Source: Diplolepis rosae
Lineage: Eukaryota; Arthropoda; Insecta; Hymenoptera; Diplolepididae
Direction of reading: 5' to 3'
Assembly: GCA_030998225.1 (NCBI GenBank)
Contig: JAPYXD010000680.1
Span: forward strand, 13,764,001 to 13,828,000
Length of the DNA stretch: 64,000 nt
Part shown: positions 22,430 through 34,689 of the stretch, in pieces
Layout of the letters: each line of letters begins with the position of its first letter
Position numbering within the stretch: the first letter of the stretch is position 1
The notes under the pieces: generated by a model
Told to the model about the DNA's origin: nothing
The model's input: the letters and a program-made list of their open reading frames with translations, nothing else
Database searches by the model: none
Translations under genes and position numbers: made by a program

Positions 22430-23940
22430 AATAAATGCCACTTTTGATTTGATGCCTTAAACCCAAAAACACAAAATAATCACATTTCTTCGCCTTTCTT
22501 TCGAGTGTTTTTTTTAGTGATGACGGAAATGTCCAAGACTTCGTAAAAGTTTGAGAAAGTTCAACGTCTTGGGGATCGCAGAAACTAAAAATCACAAATA
22601 CTGATAAGGATCTTTGTTTTTTTCTTTGCTTTTCTTTCAAGTATTTTTTTTCACTGATGACATGAAAATGTTCAAGTTTGAGAAAGTTCAACGTCTTGGG
22701 AATCAAAGAGACTAAAAAACACAAATACTGTTAAGGATCTTTGAACTTTTTTTCTTTGCTTTTCTTTGAAGTGTTTTTTTAGTGATGACGGAAATGTCCA
22801 AGACTTCGTAAAAGTTTGAGAAAGTTTAACGTCCTGGGGATCGAAGAAACTAAAAATCACAAATACTGATAAGGATCTTTGAACTTTCTTTCTTTGCTTT
22901 TCTTTCAAGTGTTTTTTACTGATGACATGGAAATGATTAAGTTTGAGAAAGTTCAACGTCTCGGAGATCGAAGAGGCTAAAAATCACAAATGTTGATAAG
23001 GATCTTTTAACTTTTATTCATTGCCTTTCTTTCAAGTGCTTTTTGTTACTGGTGACATGAATATGTTGAAGTTTGAGAAAGTTCAACGTCTCGTAGATCG
23101 AAGAGGCTAAAAATCACAAATACTGATAAGGTTCTTTGAACTTTTCTTTGCCTTTCTTTCAAATATGTTTTTCACTGATGACATGAAAATGTTCAAGTTT
23201 GAAAAAGTTCAACGTCTCAGAGATCGAAGAGACTAAAAAACACAAATACTGTTAAGGATTTTTGAACTTTTTTTCGTTGCTTTTCTTTCAAATATGTTTT
23301 TCACTGATGACATGAAAATGTTCAAGTTTGAGAAAGTTTAACGTCTCGGAGATCGGAGGCTAAAAATCACAAATGCTGATAAGGATCTTTGAAATTTTAT
23401 TCATTGCCTTTCTTTCAAGTGTTTCTTTTACTGGTGACTTGAGAATGTTCAAGTTTGAGAAAGTTCAACGTCTCGTAGATCGAAGAGGCTAAAAATCACA
23501 AATACTGATAAGGTTCTTTGAACTTCTTTTCTTTGCCTTTCTTTCAAATATGTTTTTCACTGATGGCATGAAAATGTTCAAGTTTGAGAAAGTTCAACGT
23601 CTCAGAGATCGAAGAGACTAAAAAACACAAATACTGTTAAGGATTTTTGAACTTTTTTTCATTGCTTTTCTTTGAAGTGTTTTTTTTACTGATGACACGG
23701 AAATGTTCAAGTCTTCGTAAAAGTTTGAGAAAGTTTAACGTCTTGGGGATCGAAGAAACTAAAAATCACAAATACTGATAAGGATGTTTGAACTTTTTTT
23801 CTTTGCCTTTCTTTCAAGTGTTTTTTTCTTACTGATGACATGAAAATGTTCAAGTTTGAGAAAGTTCAACGCCTTGGAGATCAAAGAGACTGAAAATCAC
23901 AAATACTGATAAGGATCTTTGAAATTTTTTTCGGTGCTTC
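22430..23940. repeat. Tandem array, 12 units of 126-141 bp
   Basis: The marker CAACGTCT or TAACGTCY recurs at 22562, 22689, 22827, 22954, 23084, 23210, 23339, 23466, 23595, 23736 and 23868, giving spacings 127, 138, 127, 130, 126, 129, 127, 129, 141 and 132. Each unit has GAGAAAGTTCAACGTCT, AAAAATCACAAATACTGATA, AGGATCTTTGAACTTTT and GTTTTTCACTGATGACATG. Three units (marker at 22562, 22827, 23736) carry an extra ACTTCGTAAA. On the minus strand some units stay open (SQTFTKSWTFPSSLKK), but frames break across units, so I treat it as a satellite-like array. It lies just upstream of the exon at 21104-22208. Confidence 0.9.
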
Positions 23941-23944
23941 CTGT

Positions 23945-24425
23945 CATTCTTCTCGCGATTGACCGTCACGAGTTGGTCATTAATAGAGTTTCGGATGACT
24001 GGTTGTGATCGTCATCAAGGTCTATTGTATCAGATGTTCTCGGACTGAATAAGATGTTACATGTCTCGAACTAGATTCAAACCGCGATGTGAAAAATCCT
24101 TGCGCATTCACGAGTACGCGATGACGCTCGAGAAGGTGAACACTGACAACTAAAGTTGAATTGCTTCGACCACAAAAAGAAAGACGAGAATCGTTTCTTG
24201 TCAATGGTAGGCGTAGGGCGCTTAAGTGGAGGGTGCGCCCGCCTCGAACAAACACGTGGGTGTAATCAGCAGGTGCTTGTATGCGTGAAAGTAAGTACAG
24301 CGAGGGTCATTACTGGCTCCAATTTGCTCGAGACAAGACATAACAGACACTCAGAGTTTGGTCTTGCCGAATTTTATACGCACTCACAAAACAATCTAGT
24401 TGGAAAAAACAGAATCAAATATTAT
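23945..24425. other. Unassigned GC-rich block beside the tandem array
   Basis: Much richer in CG than its surroundings (GATGACGCTCGAGAAGG; GGGCGCTTAAGTGGAGGG). Open frames of 77 and 101 codons overlap on opposite strands, and a good plus-strand donor, GTAAGTACAG, is at 24291. It may be a promoter or first exon of the minus-strand exon at 21104-22208 or of an unknown plus-strand transcript. Confidence 0.35.
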
Positions 24426-24429
24426 CAGT

Positions 24430-25035
24430 CAGTCTTATGGAATAAAAAACATTATTTTTAATTCTGAGATTTTAATACAAAAAATTTTAAACTCACGAAA
24501 ACTAATACTTTTAATAATGTTTTTTGTAAAAGAATTTTTCCAAATCATCGCATCTTACCAGTTTTTAAAAAATGATTGGGTTTTTATAAATCATGGCTTA
24601 TTTTTTCAGAGACAATATTATCTACAACTCTTCTGTTTCTGTTTCCAATTTCGAAAATACGTAAAAAGTCTTTAAATATAGTTCTTTTTTTTTAATTTTT
24701 CTTTCTTAAAAATTCTGAAAATAATTTTCAGTCACTGAAAACTTTACTTTTGAAATAGTAAAAAGTAGTGTTGTAGAGAGTATTTTCCTTGAAAAAATAA
24801 TCCATGACTTATCAAAAACCAATCATTTTTTAAAAATTGGTAAGATGATGATGATAAGGAAAAATTCTTTTACAAAAAACATTATTAAAACTAATATTTT
24901 TCGTAGATTTAAATTATTTTTCGCAAAAAATGATGTTTTTTCTTTTATAAGACATGACTAATAAAAATATTTCAAGCTTTAAAACTACAGAAAAACATTT
25001 TTCCGGTGATCTGATTTTTGGCACAATTAGCGTAA
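24430..25035. repeat. Dispersed AT-rich repeat with inverted arms
   Basis: TTTTAAACTCACGAAAACTA at the left and AAAACATTATTAAAACTAAT at the right are parts of inverted arms. The right end TTTTTGGCACAATTAGCGTAAG matches the end at 19640 (TTTTTGGCACAACTACCTTAAG). Same family as 6600-6850 and 42190-42480. Confidence 0.6.
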
Positions 25036-26394
25036 GGGGCAAGGTAATCGTTTTTCAAGAATTTTTACATTTTGTTTTTACTTTCTGACAGAAGACTGAA
25101 AGCGCGTACTGAAAAATTCTTTCTTCTAGTATTTATTTATATAATTTAGAGTAAAAAAACATCATATGGAGTAATACTGTTGAAACAAAATAGCGGCACA
25201 GATTTTTAAAGTCTAACTCATTTTTTCTCGATTTTGTAGTGATTAAAAATAAACGGAGGTTGAAATCGTCTTGAAAAAATTTGAGAATACATAGAATATG
25301 TATCATTTCCAACAAAACCTCTGATGTAATCTAAAATTTCTTATATCCCCAAAAAAAATTCATAAATAGCAAGTTTTTGGTGACCTGTGAAAAAATGTAA
25401 AATTTTATGGAAAGTATCACAGTTTTTTAACTTTAAAACTAATTCTTTCGTTTTTCTCTTTATTTTTGAAGGTTCTGCGGAAAACTTTGGTTTTTTTTGT
25501 GCTACAGAAGTCAATTACATCAATTTAGTTTTAAATATCACTGCAAAACCAAGAAAAAACACGTTAAACTTCAAAAATCTGCACTACCAATTTGCTACAA
25601 CAATATTATTTTGTACAAACAAAAGAGTTTTTCAGTACTTGCTTTCATTTTTTTGTGAGGGAATAAAAATAAAATGTAAAAATTCTCCAAAAGCGATTCA
25701 CAGAAATAATGTTTTTATATCATTTGATTTGTTGAGACTATTATCAAAAGTTCTCTGTTGTTTTTTAATATAAGATCAAAATAACATTTCTTACGCACTT
25801 TAGAAAAAAATAATATGAACAACTCGTGGACAATCGGTGACTTCCTGCCCTCGTTGCTGAATATATTATTTCATCTATACAATTGGGGACATTTTTTTAT
25901 TTGAAACATCTTATGAAATTGGTGACGAATAATGTTTTGAAAATTCTAAAACCTCAATAAGTTAGAATATTTCAAATCATATTGGATAGTTTTTTAAAAA
26001 GAGCTTAAAAATTTCATAAATATTAGCAGCTTATAATATTTCATTTTGTAGAAAGTCACTGATTTTCAACTTTTAATAAAACACTGAGCCAAATTTAAAC
26101 ATGGTCAGGTACATTAAAAAATTAATGTTTCAAGTCTAGAAAAAATTCTACAACTGTTTTAATAAATTCTCAAAATGCAAGAAAAATTTTTGCTTTAAAT
26201 AAACCTAATAATTTAAAAAAAATGTTAATCATGATTCAAAAAATTGAGGTACCTGACATTTTTTTATTTCATTATCCTTCATGCTATTTTACGAAAAAAA
26301 CAATCTTATGATAAAACGATTAATTTTATAAAGATCTCAGTTTTTAAAGTTATTTCTATAGATTACATAGGTCTATATATAACATGTAAGCATA
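25036..26394. other. Gene A intron, AT-rich, no gene seen
   Basis: Long A/T-rich sequence. The 128-codon frame at 25387-25773 is Phe/Lys/Asn-rich with no recognisable domain and is best read as chance. Confidence 0.6.
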
Positions 26395-27090
26395 CACTAC
26401 CGTTCAAAACTATCCGGCCACCTGTTGTTTAAGCCATTGTCAAAGTGTCTTAATTTTTATAAAAACAACTTAAAAAAAAATTATAACATAAATGCTAATA
26501 AAATGCTGCATATAATGGCCCCAAGTTGAAGAAAAAATGTTAACTTTATAAAAATATATCACAAAAAACGTCAAATTTCGATATTTTTGAAAAATGTTAA
26601 TAGCTCTAAAAGTAAGTATTATTTTAAAAAGTTTTTAGTCTTGTTTCATAGGTATATCTTCAGAGTAATTTTCCAAGTGATTAAGATATTTCTAGAATTT
26701 TTTCCTCGATTCTAACCTGGGGTCGAACATGATACAAAATAGTCGTAAAATTAAAAAAATGTTTAGCTTCTTATAAAACTTTGTTAGAAAATAATCTATA
26801 TCACGTTCTAATTGATGTTAGAATGATTCGTAAAAATATTAATATTTGGAATTTTTTAAATTAATGTATAAATTTCAGTCCTTATTTGAAATTATATGCC
26901 TTTTTTGTACCATCTTTGACCCCACATATTAACATTTTTGAAAAATATCGAAACTGGGGCTCATTATATGCAAAATTTTATTGACATTCATGTTATTGTC
27001 GGATAAAAATGTTAATTTGTTATTATAAAAACTAAAACACTCTAACAATAGCTGAAACAACAGGTGGCCAGATAATTTTTTCCCTAGCAG
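26395..27090. mobile_element. Tc1-like MITE, copy with clear left end
   Basis: TA followed by CACTACCGTTCAAAACTATC and CGGCCACCTGTTGTTTAAGC; the right end has AACAACAGGTGGCCAGATAA but is decayed beyond that. CACTACCGTTCAAAA is the typical terminus of Tc1-like transposons. No transposase remains. Confidence 0.75.
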
Positions 27091-28732
27091 ATCATCAATT
27101 TTAAAATTCACAGCTATGTAGAATCTAAATCAGGATAATTTATGATAACCCATTGAGGTGACCTAAAGCAGTTCTCATTTACATCAAAAACTATGTGTTT
27201 TCTTTTTTGCGTCATAAATATTTGAATAAAGAAGAAGTCTACCAAAAAATATGAAGATAACCTTCGACAATGTTATATAAGATATTTTGCATGTGTTAAC
27301 TAAATAAAATAGCATACAATAATGTAAGTAGAAAATTGATGTCGTCAAATCGAAACTGTGTGTGTTAAGCATATAATCATCAAAGCATGAAGCCAAGGCA
27401 ATTTAACAAGAGGTAGGGGAGCAAAGTTAATGTGAGTTGGGCTCGTCCAGGACATATTAGTCCTTAAATGGTAAACGGAACTGCTTGAAACGCATGGATA
27501 AGAAGCTAGTCGAAGGGTTGAAAAGAAATGGAAAGGCGGAAGTAGAAAAGGGAAAATGCAGGAGAAGAGAGTTAAGCGATAACTACACAATTGTGCACTT
27601 TGTGATTTCAAGCATGGGTGAGTTTGACAATCGAGTTAAACGACGCGAGACCTTTTATCAACTCGCGTGAAAGCTCAAATCACGATTAATTGAATCGCTG
27701 TTTAGATTTTCTATTAATGCAATTATGTTATTTCTTCTATCATAATTTATAATCACTTTTCAAAACATCCGAATGATTCCCAAATATTTCGTAGATTAAG
27801 TTCTCTATTTTGGATAAGAAAAATTAATTTATAATACAACTGGAAAAGTTTCCATCATTTAGAAAAAATAATTATTTTTGAAGGAAATGTTTCTGCAAGA
27901 TATGATACTTTGTTATTATAAATTCATCAGAGAAAATGAAAATTGGCCGAAACTGTTAACAGAAAAATTATCGGTATTTGCGTTTATTGTGTCCCGAAGA
28001 TATTGGAAAAATTGATAAAAATTCTTATGGTATACTATTGGGTCGATCAGAAAATCTTATCGAATTTTTCATCGTCTTTTCTGATTAATCGATTCAAAAA
28101 AAATCCTTATGGTATTTTCATGAATCGACTCAGAGTAAAACGCATTGAGCGAAAGATTGAGTTTATTAATTTTCTAAAATAATAAAAAATTCAGTTTTTT
28201 CTTGAAAATTTAACAAAACATTCCAACCAATCCAAGCTGACTTTTCATCCTGACATTATTTATACACATTTTGCAACAAGATTAGAATTTTTCGAGTTCT
28301 AGAGTGAAATTTAGATTTCACACCAGAATATGAATAAATATAACGTCTGGTTTTTTATCTGAAGGGTACTTTTGTATCTCTGGGTTTAATTATTTGAATT
28401 GTTGCATTGATTGTATAATTTACAAGTCAGTTGAAGTATTTCATACAATAGGAAAAAACTACATTACGATATCGTGAATATAAATTAAATAATAATATAG
28501 TAAATAGATGATGAAATTTTTTTAAATTTGTGATCTATATTAGTATTGAAGTCTAACTCGAAGGGTAAATATTTTAGTAGTAAAATTATTAAAGTGAGTA
28601 CCATCAAACGTATTTTTTCGAGATAAAACAAATTTCCAAAGGGGTTTTCACTTTTTTTTGCACCTACAACAAAGTTTCTTTGATTCGAAAAAAATTTCAT
28701 TAAATCAAACAAATTAGTGCATTGCTATACGG
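27091..28732. other. Gene A intron; unassigned block 27350-27680
   Basis: 27350-27680 is less AT-rich and open on both strands (minus: 88 codons including TLFSCIFPFLLPPFHFF). No product recognised. The remainder is AT-rich. Confidence 0.5.
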
Positions 28733-28962
28733 CACTGAAAAAAATGGTTAGTAAAACCAACTACTTCGGCTTGTGAAATATGCCTCAGCTATTTTATTAG
28801 TTACCACAACAATTTTTTTAGTTGGTGTTACTACCCAAATTTTTGTGATAATAATTGAGATAGTAAAACCAACAAACAAAATTGTTGTGCTAACTAATAA
28901 AATAGCTGAGGCATATTTTACAAACCGAAGTAGTTGGTTTTACTAACCATTTTTTTTCAGTG
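28733..28962. mobile_element. 230-bp palindromic MITE, copy 1
   Basis: Nearly perfect palindrome from CACTGAAAAAAATGGTTAGT to its complement ending TTTTTCAGTG. Arms of about 105 bp carry AACCAACTACTTCGG and GCTGAGGCATATTTTACAAA. It abuts the Penelope-like fragment at 28972. Confidence 0.88.
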
Positions 28963-28971
28963 GAAAAAATT

Positions 28972-29283
28972 GGGAGTGAGAACTGTTTTCATAAAACTGG
29001 GTAAAGATCCTTTAGATAGACTGGATAAAAAAAACTTAGTTTATAAAATTAATTGCAAATGTGAAAAATGTTATATATGGGCCAAACTAAACGTCCCTTG
29101 AGAATTGGAAGAAAGAAACATATTGATAATATAAAGTTGAATGAAAAATATCACAATGTTATTAGCAAACACTTAACAAAAAATGGGAATGATACTAACC
29201 ATTATTTTTTATGGGAAAAAACATCAGTTTACATTATGAAACTAATTTTCACAAAAGAAATTTTTCAGAAATTGTCTATTTAA
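28972..29283 (+). pseudogene. GIY-YIG endonuclease fragment of a Penelope-like retroelement
   Basis: GVRTVFIKLGKDPLDRLDKK and NLVYKINCKCEKCYI, then after a one-base frame change LYMGQTKRPLRIGRKKHIDN and NVISKHLTKNGNDTNHYFLW. The VYKI-C-C...YIGQTKR-L..R..EH...S-ISKH pattern is the GIY-YIG nuclease that ends Penelope-like element proteins. No reverse transcriptase part was seen upstream, where a MITE abuts it. Confidence 0.8.
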
Positions 29284-30564
29284 AAAAAAAAGTATTAACA
29301 GTATTAACAACATTACAGAAATTGAACATGTTCATAAATCTGATAATATGTTACTGAACTTTTTTACTTAAAAAAATATTAATAATTATTATTCATTAAT
29401 TCTTCCAATTTAAATTAAATTTTAATTTCATCTTAGTTTCTGGAACATTATTATTTTTTGTTTATTTTTGTTTATTATTTTCGTTCTTAGCAATATAATT
29501 CGTAACAATTTCACATAATCTCGGATTATAAGATTCTTAAGTTATTATTGTAAGTTTTAAATCTTGCTCTCATATTATTTTATTTGTATGCTTGATTAGT
29601 CACAAAATTGGTACTAATGTTTTTATTATTGTTATTTTATAACTGACCTCGTTTTGATGACATTATATTCTAATTTTTGTATTATGAATATTTGATGTGA
29701 CTACTGAGTGTTAACAATAATGTATAAAGTTCGCAAATGATATTATTACTTATATTAAGTTAACTGATTATTGATTTAATTATAATGGAATTTAAATTTA
29801 ATAATTGAAAGATTATTGATTTAAGTTTTATTTTTTATCATATAAACATAATGCTCGTATTATTATAGATTATCCTGAAAATGCTGCCTGAGAGACATGA
29901 GAAAAGTCGAGTTATAATTGAATAAATTGATTTATTATTATTAAAATGGTCCGAATGATTCATTTAACATTGAGAATTCCACCTATTTTTCAATGTTAAC
30001 TTCTTAAGTTTTTCCCTGTACTATATATGAATCAAAAAATATTTTTTTCAATCAAATAAATAATGTTAGAAAAATAATTACTTTCGTTAAAAAAAAAGGC
30101 TTAAAAGGTGATTTCTTATAATCAAATAAATTTATATTTATTCTAAAAGTGTTTTTATTTCAAATTGAATGAGTTAAGTTAAAAAACGATTTCTTAAATT
30201 TGATTAACCTTTTTTCTGGGTGCATTTCAAAAACTTGCAAAACCTATGTGTTTTTTTCAATTGACGCAACCTCTATCGATATTTTGTAATAAATTATCTT
30301 TAGACTAATAATAAAAGCAGGATAAACAACATAATTAAATTACTGGTTAATGTAGAAATGCATAAGGGTCGTTAACAAAAAAATTTGAAATTTGTACACT
30401 TTTTTAAAGAATTGTTTTTTGAATATTTAACGATTCACACATACGCAAAGAAATAACTTAATTATTTAAAATACTGCTGATCTTGTTAACTGGGTTTATC
30501 TAATAAATTTACTTGCTTTAGTTGAAAATTCATCCACTTCGATAAAAGTAAATTATAAACTTAC
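29284..30564. other. Gene A intron, AT-rich
   Basis: It probably starts with the untranslated tail of the Penelope-like element: CCTGAAAATGCTGCC and ATGAGAAAAGTCGAG occur near 29875-29915. From there on, long A/T-rich DNA with no gene seen. Confidence 0.6.
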
Positions 30565-30630
30565 CGACACCGTTCTTTTTTGGTACGACTGAGATTATTT
30601 GGGTGTTGAGGGTCACAGACTTTGTAGTCT
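30565..30630 (-). CDS. Gene A, internal exon (22 codons)
   Basis: 66-nt exon with acceptor CTTTATTACAG and a strong donor GTAAGTTT. Phase 1 in and out, consistent with both neighbours. It encodes TTKSVTLNTQIISVVPKKNG, a Thr/Val-rich linker following the PDZ domain. It is separated from the next exon by a roughly 25-kb intron full of transposable elements. Confidence 0.8.
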
Positions 30631-30733
30631 CTGTAATAAAGAAATAATAATTTAGAAAATTAAAAGCAAGCGATAATTTTCTTCGATGTATATAAAATTC
30701 CATAAATAGTAAATAGAAAACTTAGATAGTTAC

Positions 30734-30807
30734 TCTTCAGAGTTTCGGTGGTGATGTTTTCTTGAAGACTACTTTTGTAAATTCGTCTTTTTGGTGAACC
30801 GTTTTCT
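30734..30807 (-). CDS. Gene A, exon just after the PDZ domain
   Basis: 74-nt exon, phase 2 in and phase 1 out. Acceptor CAATTGTTGCAG; donor GTAACT, which is weaker than usual. It encodes ENGSPKRRIYKSSLQENITT and a few more residues. A GSPKRRIY-type basic stretch immediately after the PDZ helix is, as I recall, seen in insect Zasp/PDLIM-like PDZ proteins; this is family memory and was not searched. Phase agreement on both sides supports the exon. Confidence 0.8.
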
Positions 30808-31599
30808 CTGCAACAATTGAAAAGACTTGGTAAGTTAGTTATAAAAAAATATAATTTTCCTAAAATATACAATATGCAAGCAAAAAAAAATTTTTAGTTT
30901 CAGTTATTGTTATCTAAATATTTTATTCTAACATCTAGGCGCTTATATTTAAAATTTTTTATATTACAGTTGATACTTTAAATATTCACTTAGAAAACAT
31001 GTTTCTTGAGCAGTTTGTCTTGTAATAGTAACATTTTTGTTTATTTTTTGCCCTAAAAAAGTTATGCCGAGAGAAAAAAACCAATCTAGGCCATGAAAAA
31101 ATGTCTGCATAATTGAATACTTTGTTTAAATTTATAATAATCCATTTTTCTTTTCAAGTTGCATCCCAATTCAAAAAATTTGTAAAGGGCCCTTAAGCGG
31201 TAATAATTGAGTGCCAATGTGATGCTGGTTATTATATATTTGACTCGATAATCAAGACCTAGTGTGGCGCTACTAAGGCCCTATGCTGGTTACAGTGTAA
31301 ATAAATTGAGACATGACTAGATTTGCTAATATTAGCAAGTTTTCATTTCAAAAACCTTGATCTACTGCTAATAAAGTGTACATTAGGTTCTAGTGAGGAA
31401 AATTTAGTTTATAACGTACCAAATAATAATAATTTTATAATTAAATAAACAAATGCTTTGATATGATGTTATGCTGATAAGAAAGAAAGTAATGTCTAAT
31501 TAAGCGTAATGACTACAGCCCTGATTGAATCTATTGAACTTGTGCTACACTAACATTAACATAATTAATTTTTTAACCAAAAAGGTAAACTCAATTCTA

Positions 31600-31828
31600 C
31601 ACTGAAAAAAATGGTTAGTAAAGCCAACTACTTCGGTTTGTAAAATATGCCTCAGGTATTTTATTAGTTAACACAAAAATTTTTTTAGTTGGTGTTACTA
31701 CCCAAATTTTTGTGATAACAATTGAGATAGTAAAACCAACAAAAAAAATTGTTGTGCTAACTAATGCAATAGCTGAGGCATATTTTACAAACCGAAGTAG
31801 TTGGTTTTACTAACCATTTTTTTCAGTG
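31600..31828. mobile_element. 229-bp palindromic MITE, copy 2
   Basis: Same palindrome as 28733-28962, over 90 percent alike by eye, from CACTGAAAAAAATGGTTAGT to ACCATTTTTTTCAGTG. The two copies lie on either side of gene A exons 30565-30630 and 30734-30807. Confidence 0.88.
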
Positions 31829-32879
31829 TCAAGAATTAAAATTTTCAGTTTTAAATTTGATTACTCTAATTATTATAGAAATCATAATATACAATGTCTA
31901 TCTTAATCTCTATCTTATCTGGCTTATTAGGGGTATTTCCTGTATATTATGAAAATATTCCCTTTATAAACGATTATTTTTACATAAAAATGGAAAACTT
32001 TTTAATTGTATTAGAAAAATAATATAGTTGGAAAAACTTCAAATAGTTTCTATGATGTATACCCTAATTACCCGTGTTTACAAATTTTACTGAACTACGT
32101 AAGGTTATATTGATTTTTGATAGTTTTGTTGCTATTTGTGCCAAAAAACCGTGTTGTTGGACCCTCAAAATTTTTCTGTTGAGTCTCTTTGTTGACAAAT
32201 TTTTTTGTTTGCTTCATAAAATCATTTTTTGGCTTGACAAAATATTTCTGCAGATATAACTATATGCTGTAAGATAGAAAAAAATATTTTCTGCGCTTTC
32301 AAAATCTCAGTCGTGATGAAAAGTTATTTACTAATTTATTTAATCTAATTGGAATTCATTTATATTCAAAAATAATTTTGTCTGGGAAATTTCATTCATT
32401 TGAATCAACTAATTTTTTTCTATCTAACTCTAATTAGTGTAATTTAACTTTCAAGAAAATATTTTAAAATAAAAATTAATTTCTACTTCGTCGTTCAGAC
32501 AAAGTATTTACCATTTCTCCAAAAGATTTCTTCTTGTCTTGTGATCGATCACAATTTGAGACCGAATTTTTTTCGGTTAGCCAGAAAGTTTTGTTGGCTC
32601 CACAAAACTTTTTTTAGGACAACAGAAAATGAGCAACAAAATTATTTTGTTGCGATTACTAAATTTTTTGTTCAGACTACTATCGACTATAAGATAAGTT
32701 CTATTATACATAGTTCGAAAGCTGAACGGTTTAATTTATACAATTATCAAATAACCTAGAAATATTCCAATTATGAATACATTAATATTTTTATATTCAA
32801 TGTATTAATACACTATCGTCGGAAATTATAGTTTCACAAATTGTTTCAGCTATCGTTAAAATGGCTAGATTCTTATTCT

Positions 32880-33510
32880 TACAAGCTCAAATTTATCCTT
32901 GATAATTGCATGAAAGTTAATAAAATTTTGCATCTAATGAGTAAGTTGAAAGAAAAATGTTAATTCTTTAGAAATATATTGAAAAAACTCAAATTCTGAA
33001 CTTTTTGGAAAATATATTAATAACTAAAAATAATTAACATTTTTAAATGCTTTTAATCTCATTTTAAAGGTAAAGCTTCATATTATTTTCTAACTAATTA
33101 AAATATTTTTCACATTTTTTCCTGGATTCTACCCTGGAGTAAAACATGATACAAAAAAGTCGTAAAATTAAAAAAAATGTAGCTTTTTACAAAAATTTGT
33201 TATAAGTTGACATGTATCATATTTTGATAAATTTTAGGATGATTTGTATAAATATTGATACTTGGAATTTTTAAATTATACGCCATTTCTGTACCACGTT
33301 TGACCCCAGAGCAGAATCCAGACAAAAATTCTAAAAATATCTTCATTATTCAGCAAAATACTACAAAGCCTTACCTTTAAAATGAGTCTATAAACTAAAA
33401 AATTGTATAAACTTTAATGCTCTTGTTGACAGAAAAATGTTAACTTATTATTACAAAAACTAAACCACTTTAAAAATAGCTAAAACAACATGGTGAACCT
33501 ATAATTTCAG
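32880..33510. repeat. Tc1-like MITE family, decayed copy
   Basis: Shares the inner blocks AAGTTGAAAGAAAAATGTTA, ACCACGTTTGACCCCAGAGC and a terminal AAAACAACATGGTGAACC with the copies at 26395 and 34690. Ends are not clear. Confidence 0.6.
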
Positions 33511-34689
33511 ATATAATCTATTATATATATTATATTCAATACAACAATATTTTGAATCCATAACCTTGATGTTATTAAAAGAAATTTTATTAATGCGAAA
33601 ATAAGCTTAGGACAATTTATTACAAGGTAGCTTGCGATAGGTTGCGCATTACGGTTATGGCATGCACTATATCTATATAGATCTATATGGACGTCGGATT
33701 TCGATGTAGTTTACTGAAGCGTTACACAAAGTTACGTACATTAGTGTACCATGGACACTTTCGTTAAAAAAAAAGCAAGGACAATTAATCTGGTCCGCCG
33801 GAAAATACAAATATAGGTATGTCAGGCGCACCTTCTTCCATGTGACGTCATACCGTATTTCCGGTCACAATCAGCATGACAGTAATGACTATAAAGTCAC
33901 ATTATATATTACTGTTATGCTCCAGATTACATTTATGCTACTCTCTGAAAATTACTGAGAAAAATAGTAAATTCATTATTTTTAATTTGAATAATTAGAG
34001 CAATATTATTGTCGATCAATATTGGCAGAGATGTCTTTATATCTTCAAAGTAATAATGTAATTAAATAATGATATAATAGTTATTTTTTATTAGTACTCA
34101 AGAACTAGAAATAGAATCCTCTGATTCATTTAAAATTGTACCTTTACAATTAATGTTGAATGCAATAGGGAAGAAAAATTGAAAGACACGAATCTTAAAC
34201 TCAAAATGGCACCTCTTCCATTCATTTGTTCTAAACTGTATAGCTTTTTGTGAGTAAAAACATTATAATTTCATTACAAATATAATTTTAACTTATTTTT
34301 AAATATATTAAGATAAGTTTAAAGATTTATAAAATCATTTTAATGTCTTCAATATTATGTTTCTATATCAAACTATTTGGCCCTGCTAAATTTACAAGAC
34401 GTTTTCAGTCACCCCTGCGTCTTCTTTTGCATGTACATCCTTCAATTATCATATTTTAATGAAATATTTCCCTAATAAATTAGAAGATATGGAAGTTTAC
34501 CAAATATATTTAAAAATTTACTGAAGTTATTTTGGGAAAAAAATTCCAACACCATTAAAACTTTCTTTTATTTATTTATTTTTAAATTGTTCATAAAACT
34601 ACAATTGATTTGTGGGAAATAAATTTTATATATTCAATAGCTGCGTCCAAAAAATTTTTTTTACTCTTAAATTCTATAAAGACAAACTA

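Larger units (their letters stand above)
30808..34689. other. Gene A intron apart from the MITEs listed; unassigned block 33600-33930
   Basis: 33600-33930 has balanced composition (GGTTGCGCATTACGGTTATG; TTCCATGTGACGTCATACC) and a nearly palindromic TATATCTATATAGATCTATA. No frame of note. Other parts are AT-rich with relics of the CCAACAAAA-type foldback at 32090-32670. Confidence 0.5.

Noticed and set aside
22380..22956. Minus-strand frames of 114 and 94 codons in the tandem array
   Set aside because: Unit lengths are often not multiples of three (127, 130), so the frame breaks between units; it looks like a satellite and not a repeat protein.
22430..23940. Possible CRISPR array
   Set aside because: Units are over 120 bp with no short repeat/unique spacer pattern, and the DNA is eukaryotic.
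25387..25773. 128-codon plus-strand frame
   Set aside because: Phe/Asn/Lys-rich composition as expected of AT-rich random sequence, no domain, no splice or promoter support.
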